This document shows positions 1-8,499 of a stretch of 64,000 nt of DNA, piece by piece. Under the pieces are notes generated by a model. It did not search any database and was not told the origin of the DNA. It saw nothing but the letters and a program-made list of their open reading frames with translations. This stretch comes from Paenibacillus terrae. GTDB lineage: Bacteria > Bacillota > Bacilli > Paenibacillales > Paenibacillaceae. The first letter of the stretch is position 1; each line of letters starts with the position of its first letter. The stretch covers positions 1 through 64,000 of the forward strand of contig NZ_JTHP01000030.1 in NCBI RefSeq assembly GCF_000943545.1, given 5' to 3'. A program made the position numbers and the translations under genes.

Positions 1-3
1 CTT

Positions 4-654
4 TTACGTCTTCTCTTCCGTCAAGCTCAAAATAGCGTTCATGATATCCGTTTTGGTAACCCGACCCATCAATCCATTAGTTTGAATGAAGGAGGTCCCC
101 ATACACTGCTCGTCCATGACCGGAAGGCAATTGATCTGATGACGAACGAGCCTGGATATCGCCTCCAGCAGAGAATCCCCCGGAGTGAGTGTCGTCATTT
201 GGGCGCGTCGCGTCATTGCCATCGTTACCGGAACAGCGTGAAGATCGGTATGCCCCAGCGTCACCTTCAGCAGATCCTTGCGAGTAACAATTCCGATCAG
301 CTCCTGATCCTCTCCTGTGACCATCAACGTACCGGTATTTTGCTGAAATAACATCAGTACCGCATCGTAAGCCGTAGCGTCACCAGAAATTAAAATCGGA
401 TCACTGAGCACATCAGCCACAGTCAGCTTTTTGAGCATGGTGCCAACATGACTGTCGTATTTAGGGTAACGGCCTGGCAGATATCCTACCTTCGGCTTGG
501 CGTCTACCAGACCGAGCATGACGAGCAGCGCAAGATCGGAACGGAGGGTCGGTCGCGTCAGCCCCAACTCCTCAGCAATTTTATCCCCCGTAACAGGCGC
601 CAGGCGCTGGACAATATCAACAATTTCACGCTGTCTTTCAGACAGTTGAATAAT
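4..654 (-). CDS. ccpN: CcpN-type transcriptional regulator (HTH plus two CBS domains)
   Basis: An N-terminal winged-helix segment (IAEELGLTRPTLRSDLALL) is followed by two CBS domains, one around VADVLSDPILISGDATAYDA and one ending in GRVTKTDIMNAIL. This is the layout of CcpN/YqzB, the Bacillus repressor of gluconeogenic genes, whose CBS pair senses nucleotides. The reading frame stays open upstream to 738, but the only good ribosome-binding site is AAGGAGGT at 659-666. No ATG, GTG or TTG follows it at useful spacing; two ATT codons (652-654 and 649-651) do. Start is therefore placed at ATT 654, with 651 as the alternative; an ATG at 687 has no visible ribosome-binding site. The gene is divergent from transaldolase, whose promoter carries CcpN-like boxes. 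Family assignment is confident; the start is inference. Confidence 0.85.
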   Translation of the reverse strand: MIQLSERQREIVDIVQRLAPVTGDKIAEELGLTRPTLRSDLALLVMLGLVDAKPKVGYLPGRYPKYDSHVGTMLKKLTVADVLSDPILISGDATAYDAVLMLFQQNTGTLMVTGEDQELIGIVTRKDLLKVTLGHTDLHAVPVTMAMTRRAQMTTLTPGDSLLEAISRLVRHQINCLPVMDEQCMGTSFIQTNGLMGRVTKTDIMNAILSLTEEKT

Positions 655-784
655 GATTACCTCCTTATAGAATGGGGTAGTATACATTATAGATGAGCAT
701 AGATCGGTAAATTTCCGCATTTTCCGACAATTCATCAAATTTTAATCAAAGACAGCTTGTTTTCAATTTTAAAATGTGTCACAA

Positions 785-813
785 TTGAGTATGTAATACA
801 TACTAATTATAAG
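785..813 (+). promoter_or_regulatory. Sigma-A promoter of transaldolase with palindromic operator in the spacer
   Basis: TTGAGT (785-790) and TATAAG (808-813) are 17 bases apart, upstream of the transaldolase gene. The spacer holds the inverted repeat GTATGTAATACATAC (789-803). TATGTAATACA (790-800) fits the CcpN consensus as I remember it (TRTGHYATAYW) at 10 of 11 positions. A weaker match lies at 860-870. Regulation by the divergent CcpN-like protein is inferred. Confidence 0.55.
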
Positions 814-906
814 TTTAACGTGTGCAATATGCTATCTTTTATTTAGCTGATGTACATGGTGTGTGATATGTATTATGAATTTAAAAAAACCTGAGGAGGA
901 AATCAA

Positions 907-1554
907 ATGAAATTTTTCTTGGATACTGGTAACATTGAAGAAATCAAACGTATTGAACGTTTGGGTCTGGTTGATGGTGTAACAACGAACCCTTCGCTGA
1001 TCGCTAAGGAAGGTCGGGTGTTCAAGGAAGTCATTCAGGAGATTTGCGGTATCGTTGAAGGTCCCGTGAGTGCTGAGGTCATTGGCTTGAAAGCCGAGGA
1101 TATGCTCAAGGAAGCTTATGAGATTGCCAAATGGGCACCGAACGTTGTTATTAAGCTGCCTATGACTGAAGACGGTTTGTATGCTTGTAACGAGCTGACC
1201 AAAAACGGGATTAAAACGAATGTAACGCTGATTTTCTCCGCGGCTCAAGGTTTGATGGCTGCCAAAGCTGGCGCTACTTTTATTAGCCCGTTCGTAGGAC
1301 GTCTGGATGATATCGCTGTTGACGGTATGAAGCTGATTCGTGAACTGAGACAGATTTTGGACATTCATGGTCTGAAAGCCGAAATCATTGCAGCCTCCAT
1401 CCGTAACATCAAGCATGTGGAAGATGCTGCTCTGTCTGGTGCGCATATTGCCACCATTCCTGGCTCCCTGCTCCCTTCCCTGTGGAAACACCCGCTGACT
1501 GACAGCGGTATTGAACGCTTCCTGAAGGACTGGGAAACTGTACCTAAAGCCTAA
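907..1554 (+). CDS. tal: Transaldolase (small TalB/Fsa-like subfamily)
   Basis: A 215-residue TIM-barrel aldolase of the short transaldolase / fructose-6-phosphate aldolase family, cytoplasmic, working in the non-oxidative pentose phosphate pathway. It begins [13 protein letters not shown]; the Schiff-base lysine is in [11 protein letters not shown] (about K83) and VTTNPS sits near residue 26. The SAEV motif (E57) has Glu where true fructose-6-phosphate aldolases carry Gln, so transaldolase activity is more likely, although automatic annotation often says fsa. GAGGAGG lies just before the ATG. It is transcribed alone, divergent from the CcpN-like gene, and followed by a terminator. Confidence 0.92.
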   Translation: MKFFLDTGNIEEIKRIERLGLVDGVTTNPSLIAKEGRVFKEVIQEICGIVEGPVSAEVIGLKAEDMLKEAYEIAKWAPNVVIKLPMTEDGLYACNELTKNGIKTNVTLIFSAAQGLMAAKAGATFISPFVGRLDDIAVDGMKLIRELRQILDIHGLKAEIIAASIRNIKHVEDAALSGAHIATIPGSLLPSLWKHPLTDSGIERFLKDWETVPKA

Positions 1555-1592
1555 TTCGCCCGAAACGGCAAAACTATATTGCTTTAAACCCG

Positions 1593-1622
1593 AACAGCTC
1601 GCATATTGCGGGCTGTTTTTTT
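1593..1622 (+). terminator. Rho-independent terminator of transaldolase
   Basis: The AACAGC and GCTGTT arms enclose an inner CGC/GCG pair and are followed by a run of T. Confidence 0.8.
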
Positions 1623-1630
1623 CGTCCGTA

Positions 1631-2088
1631 TCATTTTCTCTCCATATCTCGCAAGTCTGCCAAAGGCCGCGTCAAGTTTTTCCAGCGTTCAGGCACATCC
1701 TCACCATGATCCACGTAAACCGATTTCAGATAGCTAGACATATGGTTAACCCGATCCTCTACCAAGACCTCTCGTATGTCGGATGGCTTAACAGGCACAA
1801 AATTATTCCGTACCACCTGGAAGCGGTCTAGAGGTAAAAACATGTCCAGACTTTTCTTGTAGGAATAATGGGCCGGAAAACGCGGCGAGCTTCCTGAATC
1901 ATATACCCCTCATAATCTACTTGTACCGCCTTTACGCGGCGTTCTCCTGCAATGTGGTGATTGATTTGGTAACTGGACAATATAGCGTCAAAATGAGCAA
2001 TCACCGATACATTACATACTCGTGTAAAATGAAATAAGGAGTTCCTGTTTTTGGCTTTGGTGATGGCAGTTACAATCGTATTATCCAC
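1631..2088 (-). pseudogene. Decayed gene with internal deletion (possibly DUF7002-like family)
   Basis: Two same-strand coding pieces belong to one protein. The first (2088 to about 1905) begins MDNTIVTAITKAKNRNSLFH and runs to VQVDYEGY. The second reads YDSGSSPRFPAHYSYKKSLD then MFLPLDRFQVVRNN in another frame, to the stop at 1631. The join falls in a TATGATT stretch near 1900-1908, where the natural codons of the second piece begin directly after those of the first. By comparison with remembered Paenibacillus homologues of about 215 residues, roughly 60-70 middle residues are missing. In the present frame translation runs out at 1828. I cannot assign a function; the family name is tentative. 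Confidence 0.6.
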
Positions 2089-2152
2089 GAGTTCTCTCCT
2101 CTCTCCAACAAAGTCCAGCTCAAAGTAAACGATGAATAAAGTACAACTTTTT

Positions 2153-2194
2153 TTGACAAAACAACTTGTTTTACATATAATTGTTTTAACAATT
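2153..2194 (+). promoter_or_regulatory. Sigma-A promoter and MarR-type operator of the MarR-MFS operon
   Basis: A textbook promoter: TTGACA (2153-2158), 17-base spacer, TATAAT (2176-2181). Overlapping the -10 and start is AATTGTT-TT-AACAATT (2179-2194), with 7-base perfect arms. A second small palindrome, AACAACTTGTT (2160-2170), lies in the spacer. The location is as expected for autorepression by the MarR protein encoded next. Confidence 0.75.
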
Positions 2195-2242
2195 AATTTA
2201 CTTTTGAATTAATTTATGTACGGAAAACAGAAAGGAGTACTC

Positions 2243-2698
2243 ATGAATAACTTGCCCCCGGATTGCTCCATCGGCATGCTGCTCGGCATTACCCATCGCA
2301 AGATGAGCCAGCAGCTTATGCATCGCCTTAAACCTTATGATATTTCCCCTGAGCAATGGTCGGTTCTGTATCAAATCTACCAGGCAGAAGGTCTGAATCA
2401 GAAGGAAATTGCATCTAAGGCGATCAAGGACCAGCCAACTACGACTCGAATTATTGATTTGTTGGACAAAAAGGGTTGGGTGCAGCGTGTGAATAGCCCA
2501 CAGGACCGTCGAGCCTATTTGCTTCATTTGACTGAAGCCGGTCGACAGCTCGTGGAGGAAACTCTTCCGGTCGAGCGCGGCGCCAACCACGATTTTGTGA
2601 ATGGAATTTCCCCTGCTGATCTGGAGCAGTTCCGTCAAACTCTTTTACAAGTCCACGCTAACCTGACTCAATCGGAAAAACAAGGAGAGAACGACTAA
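2243..2698 (+). CDS. MarR-family transcriptional regulator
   Basis: A 151-residue winged-helix protein. The recognition region is LNQKEIASKAIKDQPTTTRI and the wing region is KGWVQRVNSPQDRRAYLLHL, with the DxR motif (DRR) typical of MarR. The start is the ATG at 2243, preceded by AAAGGAG; the frame opens a few codons earlier but without a ribosome-binding site. It is probably co-transcribed with the MFS transporter that starts one base after its stop, so it likely represses that pump and releases it when an inhibitor binds. The ligand is not predictable. Confidence 0.9.
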   Translation: MNNLPPDCSIGMLLGITHRKMSQQLMHRLKPYDISPEQWSVLYQIYQAEGLNQKEIASKAIKDQPTTTRIIDLLDKKGWVQRVNSPQDRRAYLLHLTEAGRQLVEETLPVERGANHDFVNGISPADLEQFRQTLLQVHANLTQSEKQGEND

Positions 2699-2699
2699 C

Positions 2700-3899
2700 A
2701 TGCAACAAGGGAAGCAGCCACTTTGGACCAAGGAATTTATCGTTTTAACCGTATCTAATCTTTTTTTATTTCTGGAATTACAGATGATCGTATCTTCCAT
2801 TCCTGCGTATGTTAAAAATACATTCCACGCCAGCTCCGTTCAGGTCAGCCTCGTCACTACGCTATTCGCATTGAGCGCGATTGTGGCAAGGCTTTTTTCA
2901 GCCCGTATGCTGGAAAAAGGGCATCGCAATACCCTGATTTTCATCGGTCTGCTGTTCGGATTAGCGAGTACGCTCGGATACAGCGTTTCACCGACGATCA
3001 CGGTGTTGCTACTCATGCGTATGCTGTTTGGCATCGGCTTCGGTTTGAGTAGTACCGCCTTTCCAACCATGGCCTCAAATATCATTCCTGCCAAGCGTCT
3101 CGGTGAAGGAATGGGGTATTTCAGCTTGTCCACCAGCCTGGCGATGTCGATTGGACCGACCATCGGTATTTCGATGCTGCAATATGGCAGTTTTAATCTG
3201 CTTGTATATACGACCTCAGCTGTCATTGTCCTCATTTTCCCGTTGGCCTACTGGCTGATTCGCACCCTGCCGAAAGGACATGTTGAGCCGCCGATGGTTC
3301 CTGTGGAAGAAGGACGAAAACCGGCATTTAACCGCAAGCTCTGGATTCCCGCCTTGCTGAACATGCTCATGTCTATTACGTACGGCGGATTGATCGGCTT
3401 TATGGCGCTTTACGGAGATGAAGCCAATTTGTCGCACCCGGCCTATTTTTTCCTGTTTAATGCGCTGTCCGTTCTGATCGTACGTCCCTTCTCAGGCCGT
3501 ATCTATGATAAAAAAGGAGCAAAAGCGCTGCTCATCCCCGGTTCCCTGTTCCTGTTCGGCGGTCTCATCCTGCTTTCCTATGCGCACAGTGATGCCTTCA
3601 TGTATCTGTCTGCCCTTTGCTATGGCATCGGTTTTGGCGTCATGCAGCCGACTTTGCAAACGTGGATGATTCAGGTCGTGTCGCCCAAGCAACGGGGCAT
3701 GGCAAACGGTATGTTTCTAAACTCCCTTGATTTCGGAATCGCTGCCGGAGCGCTTATTCTTGGTATTATCGCCAAAGCCAGCGATTATGCGTGGATGTAT
3801 CGCCTTTCCTCGCTGTTTATCGTATTGTTCCTGCTCATCTATATCATTCAGCTTGCTGTAGGTCGCAAGCCCAAAACGCGTGTCCCTGTCGAGGGGTAA
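2700..3899 (+). CDS. MFS transporter, probable drug efflux
   Basis: 399 residues with about 12 hydrophobic segments. The loop after segment 2 (ARLFSARMLEKGHRN) is a divergent form of the MFS motif A, and the corresponding C-terminal loop reads RPFSGRIYDKKGAK. The ATG is at 2700, directly behind the marR stop, with AAGGAGAG inside the marR end, indicating translational coupling. Pairing with MarR suggests inducible efflux of a toxic compound. The substrate is unknown. Confidence 0.85.
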   Translation: MQQGKQPLWTKEFIVLTVSNLFLFLELQMIVSSIPAYVKNTFHASSVQVSLVTTLFALSAIVARLFSARMLEKGHRNTLIFIGLLFGLASTLGYSVSPTITVLLLMRMLFGIGFGLSSTAFPTMASNIIPAKRLGEGMGYFSLSTSLAMSIGPTIGISMLQYGSFNLLVYTTSAVIVLIFPLAYWLIRTLPKGHVEPPMVPVEEGRKPAFNRKLWIPALLNMLMSITYGGLIGFMALYGDEANLSHPAYFFLFNALSVLIVRPFSGRIYDKKGAKALLIPGSLFLFGGLILLSYAHSDAFMYLSALCYGIGFGVMQPTLQTWMIQVVSPKQRGMANGMFLNSLDFGIAAGALILGIIAKASDYAWMYRLSSLFIVLFLLIYIIQLAVGRKPKTRVPVEG

Positions 3900-3911
3900 A
3901 GCATATTTCAA

Positions 3912-3955
3912 AAAGAGCACCCAACACCATGGCTTCATGGAATCGGGTGCTCTTT
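3912..3955. terminator. Bidirectional terminator between convergent MFS genes
   Basis: Perfect 11-base arms AAAGAGCACCC (3912-3922) and GGGTGCTCTTT (3945-3955), between two convergent genes. Confidence 0.8.
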
Positions 3956-3970
3956 GGTTTTAGATCGCTC

Positions 3971-5281
3971 TTATTTGGCCGGGGTTTTGCGTCTCAGCTT
4001 GGAAGAAAGCGGCTTTTTCCGGGATACGTCTGTCAGCCCCCCAGTGGCGTTCATATGTTCACCGGATTTTTCGTCTGAGGGTTCATCTTGCTTCGGTTTG
4101 ACCGCAAACAGCATGAGCAGAGCCGCAATTCCGCCCACTCCGGCCATCACGCCAAAAAGTAAACTATGTCCACTGCTTCCGATCAGCAAGGATACAACCG
4201 GAGGACCTAGTGACACCCCGACAAAGCGCATACTACTGTACAAGCTGGTAATCGTTCCGCGCTCCTCTTTTTCAATCCCTTTCGTAATCAGGGCATCCAA
4301 ACAAGGCAGTGCCAGTCCAATTCCGGCTCCCCCCAATGTAAACAGTCCGATCACCGCATAAATATGTTGAAAAAATCCGAGAATGCCAAAGCTGATCGTC
4401 AACACTGCCAAACCGGAAAAACCGATCCATTTCATCCGTTTTTTGTGCTTGCCGATGATTTTTCCTCCGATATAAGAGCACAGACAGAGAGAAACCAACG
4501 GAATCGCCAGCACGAACCCTTTCCAGACCCCGCGAAGGTTGTAACGACTTTCCAGTATGTCGGATAAGTAGAACAGGACGCCAAAAATGACAAACATACA
4601 AATGCCGCCCACGGCGAAAATTGCATATAGCCAGCGTCCTTTTTCGTCAAGCACCTGCTTCACATTTCCCAGAAACTCCCGAAACATTATCGGTTGGTTC
4701 TTACGCTTGGGCGCATGAATCAGCCAAAGCACCAAAATGAGCGAAATCAGACAGAGGCCCGGAATCACTGCCAATGGCAAAAACCAAAGGACTGCGCCGA
4801 GTGCCGCACCCAGAATTGGGCTTAACACTTTACCGAATGTATTATAGGTCTCGACTACACCCAGGTTTTTGCTGGCTTCTTCCTCATTCTCATACAAATC
4901 CCCCACGAGCGGAATGACAATGGGAAAAGCTCCCGCCGCTCCGACGCCCTGAAGCAACCGACCCCCAATAATGGTCCAGTACGCTGCCTGATCATGAAGC
5001 AGCCATGCCCCCACCGCAGAAATTCCCCCGCCAATCACCGTCAGGATCAAGCAGGGCACAATCACCGCCTTGCGACCAAATCGGTCGGAGAGATATCCCG
5101 CGATTGGAATCAGCAAAATGGCAACTACCGCATATACCGTAATTAACATGCTAATGCGAAAGGAGCTGACATGTAGCTTACGTCCGATTTCCGGCAAAAC
5201 AGGAATCAGCATGGAATTGCCCAGCGTCATCATCAGCGGGATGGAACCTAATGCAAGCAGATTCCCTTTATTTTGTTGCAT
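3971..5281 (-). CDS. MFS transporter, multidrug-efflux type
   Basis: About 436 residues from the ATG at 5281 (MQQNKGNLLALGSIPLMM), preceded by AAAGGTGG; the longer upstream frame has no signal. It starts with the IPLMMTLGNSMLIPVLPEIG segment common in Bacillus drug:H+ antiporters and has motif A as GYLSDRFGRKAV. Twelve hydrophobic stretches are visible, followed by a basic and polar tail of about 50 residues. It is convergent with the MarR-linked MFS gene and has no adjacent regulator. Substrate unknown. Confidence 0.85.
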   Translation of the reverse strand: MQQNKGNLLALGSIPLMMTLGNSMLIPVLPEIGRKLHVSSFRISMLITVYAVVAILLIPIAGYLSDRFGRKAVIVPCLILTVIGGGISAVGAWLLHDQAAYWTIIGGRLLQGVGAAGAFPIVIPLVGDLYENEEEASKNLGVVETYNTFGKVLSPILGAALGAVLWFLPLAVIPGLCLISLILVLWLIHAPKRKNQPIMFREFLGNVKQVLDEKGRWLYAIFAVGGICMFVIFGVLFYLSDILESRYNLRGVWKGFVLAIPLVSLCLCSYIGGKIIGKHKKRMKWIGFSGLAVLTISFGILGFFQHIYAVIGLFTLGGAGIGLALPCLDALITKGIEKEERGTITSLYSSMRFVGVSLGPPVVSLLIGSSGHSLLFGVMAGVGGIAALLMLFAVKPKQDEPSDEKSGEHMNATGGLTDVSRKKPLSSKLRRKTPAK

Positions 5282-5371
5282 CCCGTTACCACCTTTGCAA
5301 AAGTAATAACACAGCTGTCCAAAATGGTTCAACAAGTGTTATTGTGTTTACATTAGTGTGGATTTATACAG

Positions 5372-7087
5372 CTACACCTTAAATCCTCCAACCCTTGCAT
5401 TCAGCAATTTCGACATTTCTGCCAGCGTATGAATGGATGACGCGATTTCCTCCATGGAAGCCAGCTGCTCCTCAGCCGCTGCGCTGACGCTCTGGGTTCC
5501 GCCTGCGGACTGTTCCGCTACTTCGCGGATACGCTCCACGGCTCCCACCATTTGCCCCGATCCGGTGGACATCTGTTCCACAGACCGATTCACACTGTGA
5601 ATCTGTTCGCTGACCTGCTGAATGGAGCTGCCAATCTGACGAAATGCCGTTTCGGCCGATTCCATGATCTTCACACCTGACTGCACTTCAACTGTTCCAG
5701 CTTGCATGGTTGATGCGACATTACCCACATGGTCCTGAATATGATGCACAAATTGTGTAATTTCCGCTGCTGAAACGGATACCTGTTCAGACAGTCTTCT
5801 TACCTCAGATGCTACGACAGCAAATCCTTTGCCCTGTTCTCCTGCTCTGGCGGCTTCAATCGACGCGTTAAGCGCCAGCATCCCTGTCTGCTTGGCAATG
5901 CCGGTAATGACAGAACCGATCATTCCGATCTGTTCAGCCTGTTCACTAAGCAGACGTACAGCACGAGCAGAGCTATCTACACTTTCGCTTACCTTTTCCA
6001 TCTGCCTCATCGCCTGACCGATGGATTGCTCTCCTGCTTCTGCGTCCTTGGCAGCCGTATCCGACAGCTTGTACACCTGCTGGCTCGTCACCGCAATATG
6101 CTCCAGCCCATGAGCAAGCTCTTTTACTGCATCTGTGGTCTGTGTGATGTCATCGACCTGATACTCCATGCCAGTCGCTAGCTCTTCCATCACACCGGAA
6201 GTATGACGATTGGCCTGATTCATTTCTTCAGTGCTCAGGCTTACCCGCTCGGCGGTCACAGATATCGTACGGGCTGTATCCTGAGCATCCACAATAATAT
6301 TGCGAAAGCCCGCGATCAGCTTGTTGTACGAGCTGGCAATCATGCCAATCTCGTCCTTGGTCGTAATATCGAGTTGACTACGCAAATCTCCGCCGCCCGC
6401 TGACATCTCCAGCAACTGTTCATTCATGTGGTACAACGGCCGGATGGAGCGAATCAAAATGATCGATTGTGCAATACTGTAAATGATAATAAGACAGCCC
6501 AGAATGCTCGTAATCCAGATCGTGTTGGTCATGGTTTGGTGGGCTTCTTGTACTTTCGCCGCTACCATGTCCTCCTGAGATTTAACGAACGCCATCATTT
6601 TCACATCAAGCTGTTTCCGTAAAACCCGTTCATTTTCATATATATCGAGTAAATCAGAAAACGGGGGAAACGTATCGATCGTACTCCGGTAACCCGCTGT
6701 ATTCAATAATCCATGGACGCGGTTGAAATAGGAATTGATTCCCATTTTCAAATCATCCATCGTTCTCTTCGTATCTCCTGCATTCAGATCGAGCAAAGCT
6801 TCCGTTTGCTGAAGCAGCTTCACAATTTCGCTCTGCTTGCTTTCAATCCCTTTTCCATATTGTTCATCCCGAGTTAGCAAGTATCCTCGCTCGTCATTAG
6901 ATATCCCGTTTAATAAAAACTGAAGAGACTTTGAATTATATACAATGGTCTCTTCACGATTCACAATATCCTTGTATTTATTCTCATTTTGTACGCTCAG
7001 AATGTAGTTTGTCAGCAGCATAGCTGCAATTACACCCGGAATAAGCAGCGCACTAAGAATCATTTTAGCCTTAATCGTTAAATTCAT
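5372..7087 (-). CDS. Methyl-accepting chemotaxis protein with CHASE3-like sensor
   Basis: 571 residues. There is an N-terminal transmembrane helix (about 8-30) and an extracellular helical sensor containing [15 protein letters not shown], typical of CHASE3. A second membrane helix (about 188-212) is followed by a HAMP region and a long coiled-coil signalling domain with the hairpin tip [20 protein letters not shown]. It ends with GGFKV and no CheR-binding pentapeptide. It should dimerise at the pole and signal through CheW/CheA. It is a single gene, and a sigma-D-like promoter lies upstream. The ligand is unknown. Confidence 0.92.
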   Translation of the reverse strand: MNLTIKAKMILSALLIPGVIAAMLLTNYILSVQNENKYKDIVNREETIVYNSKSLQFLLNGISNDERGYLLTRDEQYGKGIESKQSEIVKLLQQTEALLDLNAGDTKRTMDDLKMGINSYFNRVHGLLNTAGYRSTIDTFPPFSDLLDIYENERVLRKQLDVKMMAFVKSQEDMVAAKVQEAHQTMTNTIWITSILGCLIIIYSIAQSIILIRSIRPLYHMNEQLLEMSAGGGDLRSQLDITTKDEIGMIASSYNKLIAGFRNIIVDAQDTARTISVTAERVSLSTEEMNQANRHTSGVMEELATGMEYQVDDITQTTDAVKELAHGLEHIAVTSQQVYKLSDTAAKDAEAGEQSIGQAMRQMEKVSESVDSSARAVRLLSEQAEQIGMIGSVITGIAKQTGMLALNASIEAARAGEQGKGFAVVASEVRRLSEQVSVSAAEITQFVHHIQDHVGNVASTMQAGTVEVQSGVKIMESAETAFRQIGSSIQQVSEQIHSVNRSVEQMSTGSGQMVGAVERIREVAEQSAGGTQSVSAAAEEQLASMEEIASSIHTLAEMSKLLNARVGGFKV

Positions 7088-7132
7088 GAATCGGTCCCCC
7101 AGTTATGTCTGAATATAATGTCAACTTACTAT

Positions 7133-7158
7133 ATATCGTTTAATTCGGTGAAGTTTTG
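7133..7158 (-). promoter_or_regulatory. Candidate sigma-D (flagellar) promoter of the chemoreceptor
   Basis: On the minus strand CAAA (7158-7155), 14 bases, then AACGATAT (7140-7133). This resembles the sigma-D consensus TAAA-N15-GCCGATAT and lies 46 bases before the start codon. The rest of the 7088-7401 gap shows nothing else recognisable. Confidence 0.45.
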
Positions 7159-7401
7159 AACGAAACAAGAAAAGTGTATAGTTTTTCCAATGTAATTGTG
7201 ACAATATGGTGAATTAATATGTTCTTTTCTGAAATAAAAAACAAAAAAAGTAACGCCATCCTTATATTCATCTCTTATTGATGATCATGAGATTAGTCGG
7301 ATTTGTGATCTTTAAAAATGATATACTATTTATTTATGTCAGCATTTTGCATCATTCTATGAAAAATGCTCATGTACTATAAATGTCAAGGAGGGACTTA
7401 C

Positions 7402-8352
7402 TTGAGTAGTCTGGAACTTACACCGCTTTTTTGCGGACTAACCGAGCTGGAAATCCGTAGCTGCCTGATCTTCCAGCATGGGAGCATGGCGCTGGAATAC
7501 TACCGTGAACCTCAATTTGCGAATGAACTCTATAAAATAAATTCCTGCACCAAAAGCGTGCTTGCCGCATTAGTCAGCATCGCCATGGATCAGCAAATCG
7601 TACCACAGCCGGGTACGCCTATCCTCGAATTTTTTCCCCAGATTGCCGAGGACAGCGATATACGAAAGCGTGATATTACGATTGAACATCTGTTAACGAT
7701 GTCCGCGGGCTTTAGCTGGACTGAATTTGGCGGTCAAAATTCATTTCCGACGATGAGCAAAACATCAGACTGGGTGCAATTTGTGCTGTCGCAGCCGCTG
7801 GCTGATGTACCAGGTACGCGAATGGAGTACAACTCCGGCTGTTCTCAGCTTTTGGCTACCATTTTGCGTCATGCTTCTGGACAAGCGGTAGCTGAATTTG
7901 CTGAGCAGCAGTTATTCCAACCGCTGGGTATCGAAAGCTACCACTGGGAAACCGATCCTCAAGGCACTCATACTGGTGGCTTTGGGCTGCATCTCAAACC
8001 CATGGGCATGCTCCAATTTGGCCTGCTTTACCTGCATGAAGGAAGCCGGGAAGGCCGTCAGTTTATCCAGGCAGAAACAGTCCGACAGTCCACTCGTGCG
8101 CTCCTTCCGACGGTCAAACCCCAAAAAGCCTTTTACGGCTGGCACTGGTGGGCTTCTTCCTTTTCAGACGAAACGGAGAAAAGCGCTGAAACGGATTATT
8201 ATTACGCGCTCGGCTTTGGTGGTCAATACATTGTTGTCATCCCGTCTTATGACATGGTGGTTGTTGTTACTGCTGACAAGTTCAAAAAGAAACGGACTCC
8301 TGTGGATATATTCAGGCAGTACATCGTACCGATGCTTGTTCAGCAAGGGTAA
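7402..8352 (+). CDS. Serine hydrolase, beta-lactamase/penicillin-binding-protein-like fold
   Basis: Class C beta-lactamase-like family (PF00144). The start is TTG at 7402, seven bases after AAGGAGGG; the longer frame from 7366 has no such signal. The catalytic SxxK is SCTK (about 48-51 from the TTG), the YxN motif is YNS (about 143-145), and the third-strand motif is near GFGGQYIVVI. There is no signal peptide, so it is probably a cytoplasmic esterase or peptidase rather than a resistance enzyme. It stands alone and is followed by a strong terminator. Substrate unknown. Confidence 0.85.
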   Translation: MSSLELTPLFCGLTELEIRSCLIFQHGSMALEYYREPQFANELYKINSCTKSVLAALVSIAMDQQIVPQPGTPILEFFPQIAEDSDIRKRDITIEHLLTMSAGFSWTEFGGQNSFPTMSKTSDWVQFVLSQPLADVPGTRMEYNSGCSQLLATILRHASGQAVAEFAEQQLFQPLGIESYHWETDPQGTHTGGFGLHLKPMGMLQFGLLYLHEGSREGRQFIQAETVRQSTRALLPTVKPQKAFYGWHWWASSFSDETEKSAETDYYYALGFGGQYIVVIPSYDMVVVVTADKFKKKRTPVDIFRQYIVPMLVQQG

Positions 8353-8400
8353 ACAAAAATCGAAACCTAAGTTGAAAATTGCCATTACGACTCCAAAGCA

Positions 8401-8440
8401 AAAAAGGGCCTGCCCGTTTGATCAGGCAAGTCCCTTTTTG
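8401..8440 (+). terminator. Terminator after the serine hydrolase
   Basis: AAAAAGGGCCTGCC pairs with GGCAAGTCCCTTTTT around a short loop, ending in a T run. The A run at its other side could let it also act for the convergent xylosidase gene. Confidence 0.8.
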
Positions 8441-8499
8441 CAATACATCGCTACACTAAGGAATGGCGAATTTTACTTGTGAGCGAGAGTGTACATGAC

